DNA from: Calycina herbarum | Taxonomy: Eukaryota; Ascomycota; Leotiomycetes; Helotiales; Pezizellaceae | Assembly: GCA_001414485.1 (NCBI GenBank) | Contig: LLEY01000166.1 | Span: 62,001-126,000 of the forward strand | DNA length: 64,000 nucleotides | Reading direction: 5' to 3' | Part shown: positions 1 to 11,602 of the stretch, piece after piece | How positions within the stretch are numbered: position 1 is the first letter of the stretch | Layout: each line of letters opens with the position of its first letter | Made by a program: the position numbers and the translations under genes | Notes under the pieces: generated by a model | Database searches by the model: none | What the model was told of the DNA's origin: nothing | The model's input: the letters and a program-made list of their open reading frames with translations, nothing else

Positions 1-2005
1 TCCATTGCTGCACAGCTTAGTATTCGAGAATCAACCGTCAAGGATGCTGTCGAAGTCTTCAAATTGGCCCAGGTTGAGAACTTCATTCAAGGTCGTCGAA
101 TCTCAGAAGTTGCAGCCGTTTCATTGTACGTCGCTTGTCGAAGAAACCCTCCTTGTAGGGTGATGCTCATCGAGTTTTCAGACAAAATTAGTGTAAGAAA
201 CTTCCAATCCTTAGTTACTAGTATTCACTTTTTCTTAGGTCAACGTCTTCAGATTGGGTCAAGTATTCAGCGATCTTCAAAAGAAATGCTGTCTCAGTCG
301 CCAGTTGGCTCCTGTCATACCCGAGGACTTGATGCGCAGATTTGCGTTAAAACTTGAGTTTGGTGATGATCTCAACAAGGTTTGCGAATCTGCCATTCGT
401 TTTTGCAATCGTATGGAGTTAGACTGGATTGCTATGGGAAGAAGACCTTCTGGTATTTGTGGTGCAGCCCTTGTCCTGGCGGCCCGAATGCACAATTATC
501 GCCGCACACTTAAGGAGGTTGTCTACGTTGTCAAAATCACCACCACCACCTTGCAAAAGCGTCTCGTTGAGTTCATGCGAACTGCAAGTAGCAAGTTGAC
601 CCTTCAAGAATTCACTGACAACGAATTCCTGTCTACTGAGCACGACCCGCCTTCATTTTACCAGAACAGCCCTGAATTTATCAATGAGAAGAACAAGAAG
701 AATAAGAAGAGAAAGCGCACCGGTCCTGTCCTAACCGAAGAGGATCTACTAGAAGTTGAACAGGAAAAACGCAGAGAAGCCGAAAAAGCGCTAGAACAGG
801 AGAATCGACGGGATGCGGACGGCTTTGCAATTCCTGCAATTCCTGCATCTCGATTGCCTAGACCAAATTTCGACAAAAACAATGGCGCCAACGTCGACCC
901 CGATTTTCAATCGCAAGCGGACCTGGTTGACCACGCTCTCCACAATCAGGAGGATCTAGATATTCTAGTAGGTACAATTGACGAACAACTGCGTCCAGAG
1001 GAGAGAGAGAGGAAGGAGCAAGAGGAAACAGAGAAGCGGGAGGAGAATCGAAAACAAGAGGAAGCCCGTAAGTCAGGACTTGGTCCTTCTACTCAAGGTG
1101 CTCCATCTGATTCTGGTTCGGGGGCCATGCGTGGAACTGCGGATGGGCTCAATGACTTGATGTCTCAGATTCTTATGGACCCACACTCTTTGGAGGGCGC
1201 TCTACATCACGCTGAAGCAGAGGAGCGTGTCAAACACCGTATGATTATTGCCAGAGAGAACGAAAAAGGCGTCAACATGGATGTTGATATTGGGGAGGAC
1301 GAGTTTGATGACGACCCGGATGTGGCAAATAGCATACTTTCTCCTGAGGATGTGGCAAGAAAGGAGCGAGTCTGGCTTAATGCAAACAAGGCATGGCTTT
1401 TGAAAGAGCAGAAGAAGAAACACGAGGCGGAACTTGCTCTGCAACAACCACCAGTCAAAAAGAGAAATCGAGTCAAGAAAGCTCGTATGGGAGAGGGACA
1501 AACTCAACCAGCCAATTCACCTAGGGAAGCAATGCAGGCGGTCGCGGATAATCGACAATTTTCCAAGAGGGTCGATTACACCGTTTTATATGACGACCAT
1601 CCCCGGGCTGGGAGTGCTTATGGGAGTCGAGCTGGAAGCGTTCTTGGTTCTGTTGCTGGCTCCGAACGAGGTAGTGAGCCTCCTGGCATGGAACCTGGAC
1701 GAGAGGACATCGTTGAACCCCGAGCACAAAGCGCAGCAGTCGATATTGTGTCACGTGAACCAACTCGAAGTCCAATCATGGATGATGAGTCGGATGTTGG
1801 TGAGCTTACCCGCACTGCAAAGAATAGCCCCGAGCCAAATGACGAAGACGTTGCCATGGAGGATGCGGAGGTAGAAGAGGAAGAGTACCAAGAGGAAGAG
1901 GAAGAGTATCAGGAGGAAGAGGAGTATCAAGAGGATGCTGGTTATGACGACGATGGCATTCCCGATATTGATGTTGGTGGTGCTGGCGATGATGACTACG
2001 ACTAA
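1..2005 (+). CDS. BRF1: TFIIIB subunit Brf1 (3' part, truncated by window edge)
   Basis: This is the TFIIB-related factor that, with TBP and Bdp1, recruits RNA polymerase III to tRNA and 5S genes. The 5' part lies outside the window. The visible exons are 1-192 and 239-2005, joined in phase 0 across a 46-nt intron (donor GTAAGA, acceptor TTAG). Splicing creates the cyclin-fold stretch around SDKISVNVFRLGQVF, which is typical of the first TFIIB repeat. A second cyclin repeat follows (FALKLEFGDDLNKVCESAIR to LQKRLVEF). Then comes a charged linker and the conserved Brf1 homology block containing NSILSPEDVARKERVW, which in the family contacts TBP. The C-terminus is very acidic, with repeated EEEYQE units. 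About 652 residues are visible. The gene converges on the CENP-H-like gene 247 bp away. Confidence 0.93.
193..238 (+). other. Intron in BRF1
   Basis: A 46-nt GT-AG intron with donor GTAAGA and acceptor TTCTTAG. Removing it restores the Brf1 cyclin-repeat reading frame exactly (ISVNVF), which supports both boundaries. Confidence 0.9.
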
Positions 2006-2252
2006 AAGGGCTGGTGCTCTAGATGCCGGCGTTTTGGGAAGCATGTGGGATGGATAATGTATTATACCTTGTCATTTGTACTATCAGAAGAGTCTCGATT
2101 TCCAGACACGGTTGCATCACAATACTGTACATGTGGATTGTGTTGTCGGTCAACCCAGAGTGCCATAGCGGAATGAAGCAGCAAGCGGACTGCTTGGATA
2201 GACAAAATAATAAAATATGTAAACTTTGATCACCAAATATCTTCCATTTTTG

Positions 2253-3116
2253 CTATACCCTAATGCTTCGTTCTGCTACATCCTCACCATCAGCATCATC
2301 ATCATCCAAGATAATATCTAGTAAATCTGGATCGCGGGCCCAATCAATCCCACTTCCCACAATAGTTCCACTTGCAGTGCCTTTCATGATCCTCCACTTT
2401 TGCCGACTTGACTTGACTTCCGCATCCAGCTCATTCAACTGGGCTTGTGCTTTTTGGGGGATGTCATCTCTTTTCTGGGTGTTTGCGTCTCCGGCCAATG
2501 CAACCATTTTCCCGGTCAGCTCGACGTTTTGACGGGCAGTAAAGATATGCTCAGTCTCGGCCTTCATGAACTCATTTTTTGTAGACAGAACTTGCGAGGT
2601 TAAAGCGGTTAGTTTCACAGACAGCTGATCACGCTGTTCAAGGAGAGGTAGAAGATCCCTGAGGGTGGTCAGTTGGAGGACTAGGTCATAAGTAACGCTG
2701 TATCCAAAAGTCTTAGCTTACTGTTCAGCTATCGATGCATTGCTCCCAGAATGAACTGCTTTCAGAATCGGATTCGCGACCAAAACATTCTCGACAATAT
2801 TGTTCCGGAGCTGGTATGCGGTTTTTGCTTGGAGAAGTTCTTGCTGGGCAGTTTTGATATCTTCGGCTGAAACTTCATCGGGCTCATCTGGAAGTGTTAG
2901 AACGCATGACTGTGGTGATAAGATAGTGGGATGTGAATGTAAGATTGCTATACCTCGTGATAAAGTTCCTTGTGACTTCAATAATGCTATTTCTAGCTGA
3001 AGCTCTTCCATTCGGTCATAGATGTCCAGCACTCGTTGCTCTTGCTCGGTGAATAGTGGTGAGACTTCGATGGTCGCGTCATTCTCAACACCCTCCATTT
3101 CCTCAACTTGAGCCAT
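2253..3116 (-). CDS. CENP-H-like inner kinetochore protein
   Basis: A predicted protein of 244 aa from three exons: 3116-2954, 2887-2722 and 2658-2253. The start ATG is at 3116. The N-terminus is acidic, followed by predicted coiled-coil heptads (EEQRVLDIYDRMEELQ and the KNEFMKAETEH region). The C-terminal block WRIMKGTASGTIVGSGIDWA followed by RDPDLLDIILD matches what I know of the CENP-H family signature. CENP-H belongs to the constitutive centromere-associated network (Sim4/Ctf19-type) at the inner kinetochore. The 63-nt intron 2659-2721 is needed for the frame (Q codon split CA|G). The 66-nt intron 2888-2953 is in frame, so its splicing is inferred from its TCTAAC branch site and CCAG acceptor. 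The gene diverges from ATG11 across 241 bp. Confidence 0.72.
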
Positions 3117-3357
3117 ATCGACTATTAATTGTTGCTAACGAAAACAGTGTTGAGATAGTAACGCGTCGACAGGTGACCTCGCACTGCATCCCGAGCCCGT
3201 TGTGGCTAGTGTCTTTGTGGCGTCACAACGAGGCCTTGGAGCCTTGTCTCTAGTCTCCGCTTCAATCTTCTGCTCATGCGACACCAACAACTTCCACACT
3301 TTTCCACATCCAGAGGAAGTTCGCAACTTTCCAAAGTTGCAGAGGGAAGCGGTGGGG
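3117..3357. promoter_or_regulatory. Divergent promoter, CENP-H-like / ATG11
   Basis: The 241 bp between the two start codons must hold both promoters and 5' leaders. No specific factor site could be assigned by eye. Confidence 0.6.
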
Positions 3358-6300
3358 ATGGTTCTTCAAATCCTGCTGGCGCATACAGGCCAGCGCCTGC
3401 AGGCCGACCCAAGTTCCTTTGAATCGTAAGTCCGACCGGCGAGAATGTGCTATGCTTTCTGTAAATATGCTAATAATTCTGCAGACTAGATGCCTTCAAG
3501 ATATGGGTCTCGAAACACAGCTCGGTGACTCTGCAGAACCATACCGCCCTCACATCCTTGGGGAAACAAGCACGATTGCCGGCATTATCAACAGAGGCAA
3601 GTAAATGGTTACATCCCCCTCCGGCGGTAAAACTGATAGTAAATAGAAAGAAATCTTCGTGTACGACCGCCGGATAACTCAAGATTCTACCTCTGTACAA
3701 ACCGATATTCCTTTATCCCCGAAATATACCCCATCGAAAGCCCCAGACACAATCGCCGACCAAAATGATTTACGCGCGTGGGAGGACTTGTTCAAAGCTC
3801 GCAGAACATGGGCTTTGAAGTTGGTGGAGGATTGTACGGAGATGTCAAACGAGGCCCAGCTGAGATATGACGAGCTCCAGATTATTGCTCGTGGCATTGA
3901 TGCTGTTCTCAATAATTATCGAAAACATGTCATGACTTTGGATAAAGAGAATAATGACTTTCAGATTGGTACCAAAGAACTGGAAACTGAGCGAACAGCG
4001 GCTGGTACAAATTGGTCAACCATATTACGCTCACTGCCTGCTACAAGCGGTATGATCAGATTCATCACAGGCGACGAGTCTCGAAGAATCCCAATAAGTC
4101 CTACGCTAGCAGATATGCTTGATGTGGAAGATTCCAAAAAGGCCCTGGACATTGTACAAGCTTTGATTACTCACCTCAACCGGAATGGCCCAATAGCTGG
4201 AAGAAAAGTGGATGTGGTCATGACACAAATGGATGCCCTGCAGGACAAAATAGAAAACAATCCTGCTAGGAAGCTACCAGGACAAGTATCTGAACCCGTC
4301 CAGTTGATTGAAGATATTGAAGCACTCGCCAGGAAGGTCAGTAATGACTATGAGAGTGTTCTGACCTTTCCAAAGAACTCCAAAGGTGTCTCGCAAGCCT
4401 CGAGATCAGCACTTCTGCACACCAAAAATTATCTTCCAACCCTCTCGAAGAGAGCTCTGGAAATGGAAGATATTCTAAAATCCGCAACCGAAGCACGTAA
4501 TGCCATGGCGAAGAGTTCTCTTGATATCATGCACGATATCCACTCAATAACTACACTGATATCCGAAGCGTCTTCTCAATTTTCGAAATTAAAAATCAAT
4601 GACGATGCACATAATGCAATCGAATTGTTGAATTATTTGAATAGCCTCCCTACCAACTACGCTTCTTTCATGGCCGAAGCCATTCGGCGAAAAGAATGGA
4701 ACGAGAAGGTCAGGTCAGACTCCTCGACATTGGCGACTGAAATGTCAACATTTCATGAGGAGGAGGCTAAGCGGCGAAGAAAATGGCAAAAGATGATTGG
4801 AAATAGACTCTGGGGTGACAGATCCGAACATGGGGTGATGGGATTGGAAGTTAACCTCCGTGGCGATGAAGAAGAGTGGCCACAGGTAACCAGAAGAGAT
4901 TTGGATGAGTTCTTGGAAATCTTGAAATCTCACGATTCAGAGTCCCAGGCTGTCACTAACATTTCCAAAATTGTAACGGATCTGAATAGCCCGACGAAAC
5001 AACAAAGCAAGCGTGCCAAAGCTTTCAAGGCGGGCAGCATGCACGAAGCTGCGCTGGGCAGAAGTACACTCCTTGTACGGGGGGACGACGACGTGATGCG
5101 TCAATTGCAGGAAGACAAACAAAAGCTCGAGTCACAATTCAAAACCTCCCAAAGTCGAATACGGAGGTTGGAAGACGTGCTTCATCGACAGACTCAAATG
5201 AGTCGGACTCCTACTCTCAATGCCTTTCAGATTTCAGGTATTCCAAGCCCCGATGCACATGTTACTGCGAATCCTCTTGCTTCTCCGCGTCTACACGATG
5301 ACCAATCTCGAAGATCTTCTGTGTCATCCCGGAGATACTCGTCCCATCAAAATCCCGATGAAAAGGCATTTCAACAGAAGTTAATGTCTACAGAGGCGGA
5401 GCTCATTGCAGAGCGTGAAAGGGTAGCTGGTTTAGAAAGAGAAATCTCTGCCCGAAAGACGTTTGCCGAAACTTTGAAATCCCAAATGGACGAAGTAAAT
5501 ATCACCAAGAATGACCTCTTTCATAACTTCGAAGCTCAGCAGCGGGAGTTTGTCGCCGAACGCAAGTCACTCGAGGAGGACATCAAAAGGTACAAAGCAA
5601 AAATTGAGGAGCTTGATGATGAGATTGACCGATTTATGGGGTCTCGTGAGCACGAAAAGGCCGATGTCGACGAACGGGTTCGAATGCTTCAGGATGAGTT
5701 GGAGAAAACTCGACAGGATCATGTTGCAGAGAGCCAGAAGGCACAAGGTCAGGTTGACTATCTTCGTAACGATGCGAAATTACAGCGCGAAACCAACGAG
5801 ACTCTGGAAAGACAATTGCAACGAGTCAGAGAAGACAACCGGGAGCTTCTAGCTCGTGCTGAGACTGCTGAATCAATCGTTGACGAACAATTCCGAGTGC
5901 TGCAAGATGTTTACATGCAATTGGCCCCTCGTTCTAAGATGCCCGATGAGCTTCCTACTCTTGCGGAAGTATTGGTCGGTCTGTCTGGAGACCTTGTGGC
6001 GGAGTTAGAGTCTGTGAAGAGCGATGCAACTATTGCTAGGTCTGATCGAGATATAGCCCAAAATACCATTGCGACGCTCAAGTTGGAAGTGGAAGAAACC
6101 AAGGCGAAATTGGAAAAGGAGCAGAGCGAGAGTGCACATATTAACGAGACACTTGCCTCCGAGCAAGCCAAATTCGTGGCTCTGGAAGCAGAGTTGACAG
6201 ATGAGCGTGGCCAGCTTACCACCCTGAGAACCAAGATTGCCGATGGGGAGACTGGATCGGAAAGCCTTCGCAGTCGTCTTGAAGAGGAGGAGCGAAAGGT

Positions 6301-7821
6301 TACCAGCATGGCGGAGGATTTGGCTACTCGGCAATCCCGCATTGGAAGTCTTGAGGAAGAATTAAGAGCTTTCCAAGAGAAACATGAGTTTGCACAAAGC
6401 AAGCACGAGAAACTTGCTTCGCGATTCGAAGCTCGGTCTTCCAAAGCCAAGGATCTTACACAGCGTGTGTATGCGCAAAATGATCGTCTATGTCGACTTC
6501 TCGAGCGCCTCAGCTACTCGGTCACCAGAGAAGGTGGTAATATGACTATTCAACGCCTGCCAAAGCCCGAGAGATCAAATGCAAACGATTCATCTGATCC
6601 TGGTTCGTCGTTGAGGAAAAGTGTTTCCGGGGCCATCACTAGAAAAGCTATGGTCGATAGTGGTGATCTTGAGCTGTTGTACTGGATGCACAACGATGAT
6701 GCAGAAGCCGAGTCTGACAAGTACGAGGCTTACCTTAATGCAATCGGTTCCTTCGACGTCGAAGCATTCTGCGATGTTCTCACCAAGAGAATCAAGGATA
6801 TTGAGTACACAGCCAAGAAGTACTCTAGAGACGCCAGAAGCTACAGAGACAAGTCGCACGCAGCACAGAACGAAGCACATGAGAAAATCGCCTACAAACA
6901 CTTCAAAGAAGGCGATCTCGCTCTTTTCCTACCCACTCGAAATCAAGCGACCCGACCATGGGCAGCTTTCAACGTCGGAGCACCCCATTACTTCCTCCGA
7001 GAACAAGATTCCCACAAGTTGCGTGCTCGAGATTGGTTACTAGCACGCATCCACAAGATCGAGGACCGAGTAGTCGATCTCTCGAAATCCATGACCGCCT
7101 CCCACAACGCCGCAGATGGTCGCTCCATAGGCGGTGACTCCTTCGAGGACGATAATCCCTTTGAACTCTCGGATGGACTCCGCTGGTACCTTATCGATGC
7201 GACGGAAGAAAAACCTGGTGCCCCCTCCACGCCGGGACTGGGGAAGAGTACGGTTGCTAGTGCGCATATCGATGCAACAGGTTCTATCCGCCGCTCCAAG
7301 AAATCTTCCAGCGCTGGTGTTGAGGGGATCAATAAGACGCTTAGTAAGAGTCTTGATAGTCGCCGGAGTAGTAGTAACTCGAAGAAGGCGATCCCTATTG
7401 CTAGCACCCTTATCAAGACTGGGAGTACGGCTACGGATACAGCTAGTTTGAAGGCGGCTTCTACGACGAGTATTCAACCCCCGGGGGAGACGGCTGATGC
7501 CAGGAGTGAGAGGCCGGGGAGTAGAGGGGGTCCTACTGAGGTGGTGGGGGGGAATGCCGGGTCAGAAGTAAGGAATAAGCCTATTGATGATTTGATGGGT
7601 GCTTAGCACCTTGATTGTCATCTCCCCTTGAGATTTCTTTTCTTGTTTCCCGGGATAGAGGCTGATGGTGCGGTGTTTGTTAGGCATCTAGTACGAGGGG
7701 CAATGCCTCGACACCGACTCCGGCTCCGGCGGCGGGAATTAGTCCTGGGAAGAAATCTGTGATTTGGGATTCGCTTTGGAGTGTGGATCTGACTTTGGAG
7801 AGCGGGAGGGGGAAGAAGTGA
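3358..7821 (+). CDS. ATG11: Autophagy scaffold Atg11
   Basis: Atg11 scaffolds selective autophagy: it binds cargo receptors and recruits Atg1/Atg9 to the phagophore assembly site. The best exon model is 3358-3425, 3485-3596, 3647-7567 and 7684-7821, giving about 1412 aa. Exon 1 encodes MVLQILLAHTGQRL, the ubiquitin-like N-terminus usual for fungal Atg11. Exon 2 leads into EIFVYDRR. The body is long coiled coil. The C-terminal Atg11 domain contains GDLALFLPTRNQATRPWAAF, YFLREQDSHKLRARDWLLAR and IEDRVVDLSKSM. An in-frame TAG at 7604-7606 looks like the end, but the strong donor GTAAGG at 7568 and acceptor TTAG at 7683 add a 45-aa tail ending VIWDSLWSVDLTLESGRGKK. That tail resembles the usual Atg11 terminus. 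Intron 2 is probably GC-AG (see findings). Confidence 0.9.
7568..7683 (+). other. Last intron of ATG11 (hides a terminal exon)
   Basis: A 116-nt intron with donor GTAAGG, a GCTGATG branch-like site and acceptor GTTAG. It joins GAA (Glu) in phase 0 to GCA TCT AGT. The downstream exon 7684-7821 stays open to TGA and is rich in Pro/Thr before the conserved WDSLW segment. If the intron is retained, the protein ends 13 residues later at TAG 7604-7606. Confidence 0.78.
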
Positions 7822-8306
7822 GGATTGAGAAAATCAAGAAATTGGGAATCTGAGATTTGTGATGGGTGGGGCGCCTTTTCGGTTACTTCTTCATAGACGC
7901 ATTTTCCGGGAGTTTCTTCGTTTTTCTACTCATGGGAATCAGGAAGGAAGGAGGATCATTGTAATTTATAGGATGGCATACATTTCGTGGTGGGTGAGAG
8001 ATACGAGGCAGGGTTCTTTGGGATATCTGTATGAGTTTGCTATACGTTTTTCTGGGAATGGGCAGGCAGGCAGGCGATGATACCACCGTTGACTTTTTTC
8101 ATCTCGTGTTTTCTGTACTTTTTGGAGATGGATATATGGTGGTGGGTGGATAGGTAGAGAAGAAGTACGTACATAGAATGGAAATTATTTAGTACTGTAA
8201 ACTACATGAGTTTTTGTCGAGATGAGATTTTGTATTTTGGAAGATGGGAGCTGAGAATTGAGGTACAGTGGTTCGCTATGTTTTATTGCCAAACTTCTTT
8301 TGGCTT

Positions 8307-8338
8307 ATTCACGAGTAAGTCGTGGCTTACTCGTGAAT
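8307..8338. repeat. Perfect 13-bp hairpin with GAGTAAG/CTTACTC arms
   Basis: ATTCACGAGTAAG at 8307-8319 and its exact reverse complement at 8326-8338 are separated by a 6-nt loop (TCGTGG). Further TTACTC/GAGTTACTC words follow to about 8434. The core resembles sequence at 36381-36400. Confidence 0.85.
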
Positions 8339-8585
8339 CTTTTGGCCTCCAAATGCAGTCTAAGTTATTTGATATTTTAATAGCTTACTCGTTACTTTCT
8401 GCTCGAGTTACTCGTCAATTAATTCAGAGCTTACTCAAGATACACAAACACAAAAAAGTAACTACACTAGCAGCACATCCGGACTTTGATCGTCTGAACC
8501 TCTTCTTCCGTTTCTACACTACAACAATAATGGAATCCGTCTCGTAGGGTAGAGTAGAGTTATCTATCAGTCTTTCAGGCTGTCA

Positions 8586-8712
8586 CTGTAGCTTCATGGT
8601 GTTAAGCGCTAACTGCAATGAAGTTTCAATTGGTTTGGTGAATTTGTAGGGAAATCTTCTTTTAGGCTTAAAGTCCCTGTAGCTTCCAGGGTGTTGGGCG
8701 CTAAATGCGATG
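8586..8712. repeat. Imperfect direct repeat, two copies of about 35 bp
   Basis: Copies at 8586-8620 and 8677-8712 share the order CTGTAGCTTC, GGTGTT, GCGCTAA and TGC.ATG. Several of the differences are G/A transitions (TTAAGCGC versus TTGGGCGC; GCAATG versus GCGATG). This suggests an old duplication, possibly decayed by point mutation. Confidence 0.55.
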
Positions 8713-11556
8713 TGCAACAAAAATTTGAGTGGCTTGGTCTGGTCTGGTGAATGAATGAGTGGAAGACTATGATAGAAATACAAATTGAGTGAATATCTAT
8801 ATGCTCGAAATGAGATTACTCCATAAGCCACAGAGAGGAGAACTTATTCGGATAAAGTTACGCTATCCGTAGGTAACCTACACATAGCTGATACGAAAAA
8901 GATGGTCTATTGGTGGAAATAGTCGGTTCTGGAGAATGGCATCAGTCAGTCTGTTGGTTCGTGAGACAAAATTTTGGGGAAAGGGGGCAGTTAGTTGAGT
9001 AACAGACTGCCTCCTTTTGGTTAAGAATATGAAATGAAATGCTGGAGAAGGAGAAGGGTTGTTAACTTAAGGAAGTAGCTTGAGGCATAGCAGAGTTAGT
9101 GGTTAGTTTTATTGTAGCGATATATGCCTTGTTTTAAAGTTCAGTCTTGAGGTTTTAGGATACCCGAAATTAGCCCCCAGAATTTCACGGGGGGAGAGAA
9201 ATCTAAGCTATATATCGTACAGGGGCTTGCTACTAAGTAAGGTAAATCACAGGTGATGGATTACTTTTATAATATTTTGTAACTCCTTCTTTTTTTTTGG
9301 AAAAGTGTTCGAAGCAGTTTTGAGATAAATTAATCTAATGTTGACAGCAATAAATAGTTTTTTGCTTCACGGTAAACTGTCATGTAGAATGAAACTTTCT
9401 TCATGTATAATAAGCATACTTTACGTACGCATTAAACCATGAAAGTGTCTCTTATCATCCGCTAAGTGTTTCATCCGATGGGTTGTATTGTTCTAAGCTT
9501 AAAGGGGGGTGGGTGTACACGGAAGAAGTTCGCATCTCCTAGCGAAAATAAAGGGGCAGAGAGAGCCGCAGATGCTCGCTTGGCTCTCCCCTTAAGAGTG
9601 AGTGAATGAATATAAGCAGCAGCAGTCTCATTTTTGCATGTGAGGGTGAGAATCAGAGTTGAACCGGCGTATATCTTCTACAGGTCGTACGAATTTATTA
9701 TTTAAAGAGTTTAATTTCGGTTTAGATGCTATAGCTAGCTCCTGCCCTGTTCTGACTTAAGTTCAACGTTCCACTATTAGTTATTTCCTTGTCGAAGTTA
9801 ACAGTTATAGCTGTTTTACTACAGGTCTTCTCTTCTTTGTAAAACATCCACGTCCTAAACCCGCAGATATACTTTGGTATTTTTCTCAAGTAAGCTACCC
9901 AGACTCATGACCTTTATAAATTCTAAATTGTGCGTTTTCCAATTACTACGTAGTTAATAATAGGTTATGAATAGTAAAAGTGATTCTCAAACATCAATTT
10001 GAAATTTAAATTTGAGACTTAAAGCTCGTTGACTAACTAATATTTAACTTCATCACACGACACCGATTGCAAACCCGAAGAAAAAAAAAGTGGTGTTTCC
10101 GACTGCCTATTGGTTTGCGCATTGAGGCTTCCCATCGACTAGCTTAGAATTCCCCAATGGCTTCTGTGAAATAGAAGGATTTGTATTTCTACGTAGAGTA
10201 TCTGCTCCTGAGTCTTGATTGGAGGATGACTTTTGAATTTTTATCTCTGTCTTTCTAGACGCCGCTAGAGATAAGTTATCATTCCCTACAAGGACAAAAG
10301 GGGCCTACTGATATGGGTGTTTGGAATTGAGCAACTTTCGTCCTTCCTCGGTGCTAAGATCTTCAATCATTCTTCTTAGCTTCCGTTTTCCATTCTTCAT
10401 GAATTCTTCAGTGCAATGCGCGCAGGCTGACTTTCAGTATGAAAAGCCGGGTGGGTCGAAAACTTATTGTCGGTGATCGTACATGGCAGTGTTAGACCCC
10501 CCAAGTTTCGTGCGAGTCTTCTCGAATCAAAGAACCACGAGTAAACACCCGAAGTCGAGCACGATTTCTACCCATCATCTGAGGATGAACTTCCACTTGG
10601 AACTACTACATCTTCGTTGGCGCGGGTAGACCACATGGTATGTCCCATCTTGCCACGTTGCTTTTGCCTTCGAACATTCCCAAAAAAAAACAAGTTTCGT
10701 CCTCACCTACCTCGTAGCCCTGTGTCACAAACTACACAGCCTCGAGATAGCATTTCCCTTTCCCATGAGGCCATATGCCACTCGGCAACATCCATCCAAC
10801 ATCCAGCAACAGAAACTTGAATCTAGAAAAGGAATAACGAATCCCCGTTTCAACATGCAAAAAAGGAAAAAGGGATGTTTCAACTCCATCGAGTAACACA
10901 GAGAGCTTCCAGCACAGCCACGCTCTGACATCAACTCCTCGCCTCTCACTCAACAACCAACATCTCAAATCGAAACCCATCTGCATTGCAGCGAAGATCC
11001 CCTCTCATCATGCATTTCCTCACTGGACTACAGCCATCAAGCTCTCCACCATTCAGCTCGACGAGGATGGTTACCGATGCAAGACTTGAATATGCACCCT
11101 TAAACCTGCACCGTTATTACCCCAACCAAAAAAAAGGGGGGATTACGTCTCCCTGCGACCTAATGGCCATGCGACCCACAAACCAAACCAAAGCAAAGAG
11201 AAAAAAGGAAGGAAAAATTAAGAAACGGTCTGCATTCAGGCCGGAGTCATAGAGTCTACGTTGCAGGAACCCCAAAGCAAAAAAAGAAAAGCGCGACCAC
11301 ACTGCGGGCAAACGGGGGTATAAAACGCCTTTTACACCTCCTAGTCTATCGGGTCTTTAGCCCCGTCTCCCTGTACGCTGTAAAGTCAGATGGACAGGGA
11401 TTCTCAACTACCGTGCATCGATAGGCTCCAGGATGGGAATTTTGGAAATCTTGAAACGGATGCACCGGCTGTGGCCGAGGAATGTCACTGTTGCTTAATG
11501 TTTGGATTGGGGATTTTTGTGGATTGGGCGCTTAAAGATGAGAGGATGGGAAGAAG

Positions 11557-11602
11557 GAGATGGTAGTAAAGCCGATGAGATGGGAGTAAAGCCGATGAGA
11601 TG
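11557..11602. repeat. 20-bp tandem repeat, about 2.3 copies
   Basis: The unit GAGATGGTAGTAAAGCCGAT is followed by a second copy with one change (T to G) and then a partial third copy. Confidence 0.8.

Noticed and set aside
5911..6450. 179-aa Ser-rich ORF (-)
   Set aside because: Antisense shadow of the ATG11 coiled coil.
9551..9596. Hairpin AAGGGG...GAGAGCC / GGCTCTC...CCTT
   Set aside because: The stem has a bulge and the sequence is isolated; no evidence of an RNA gene or terminator role.
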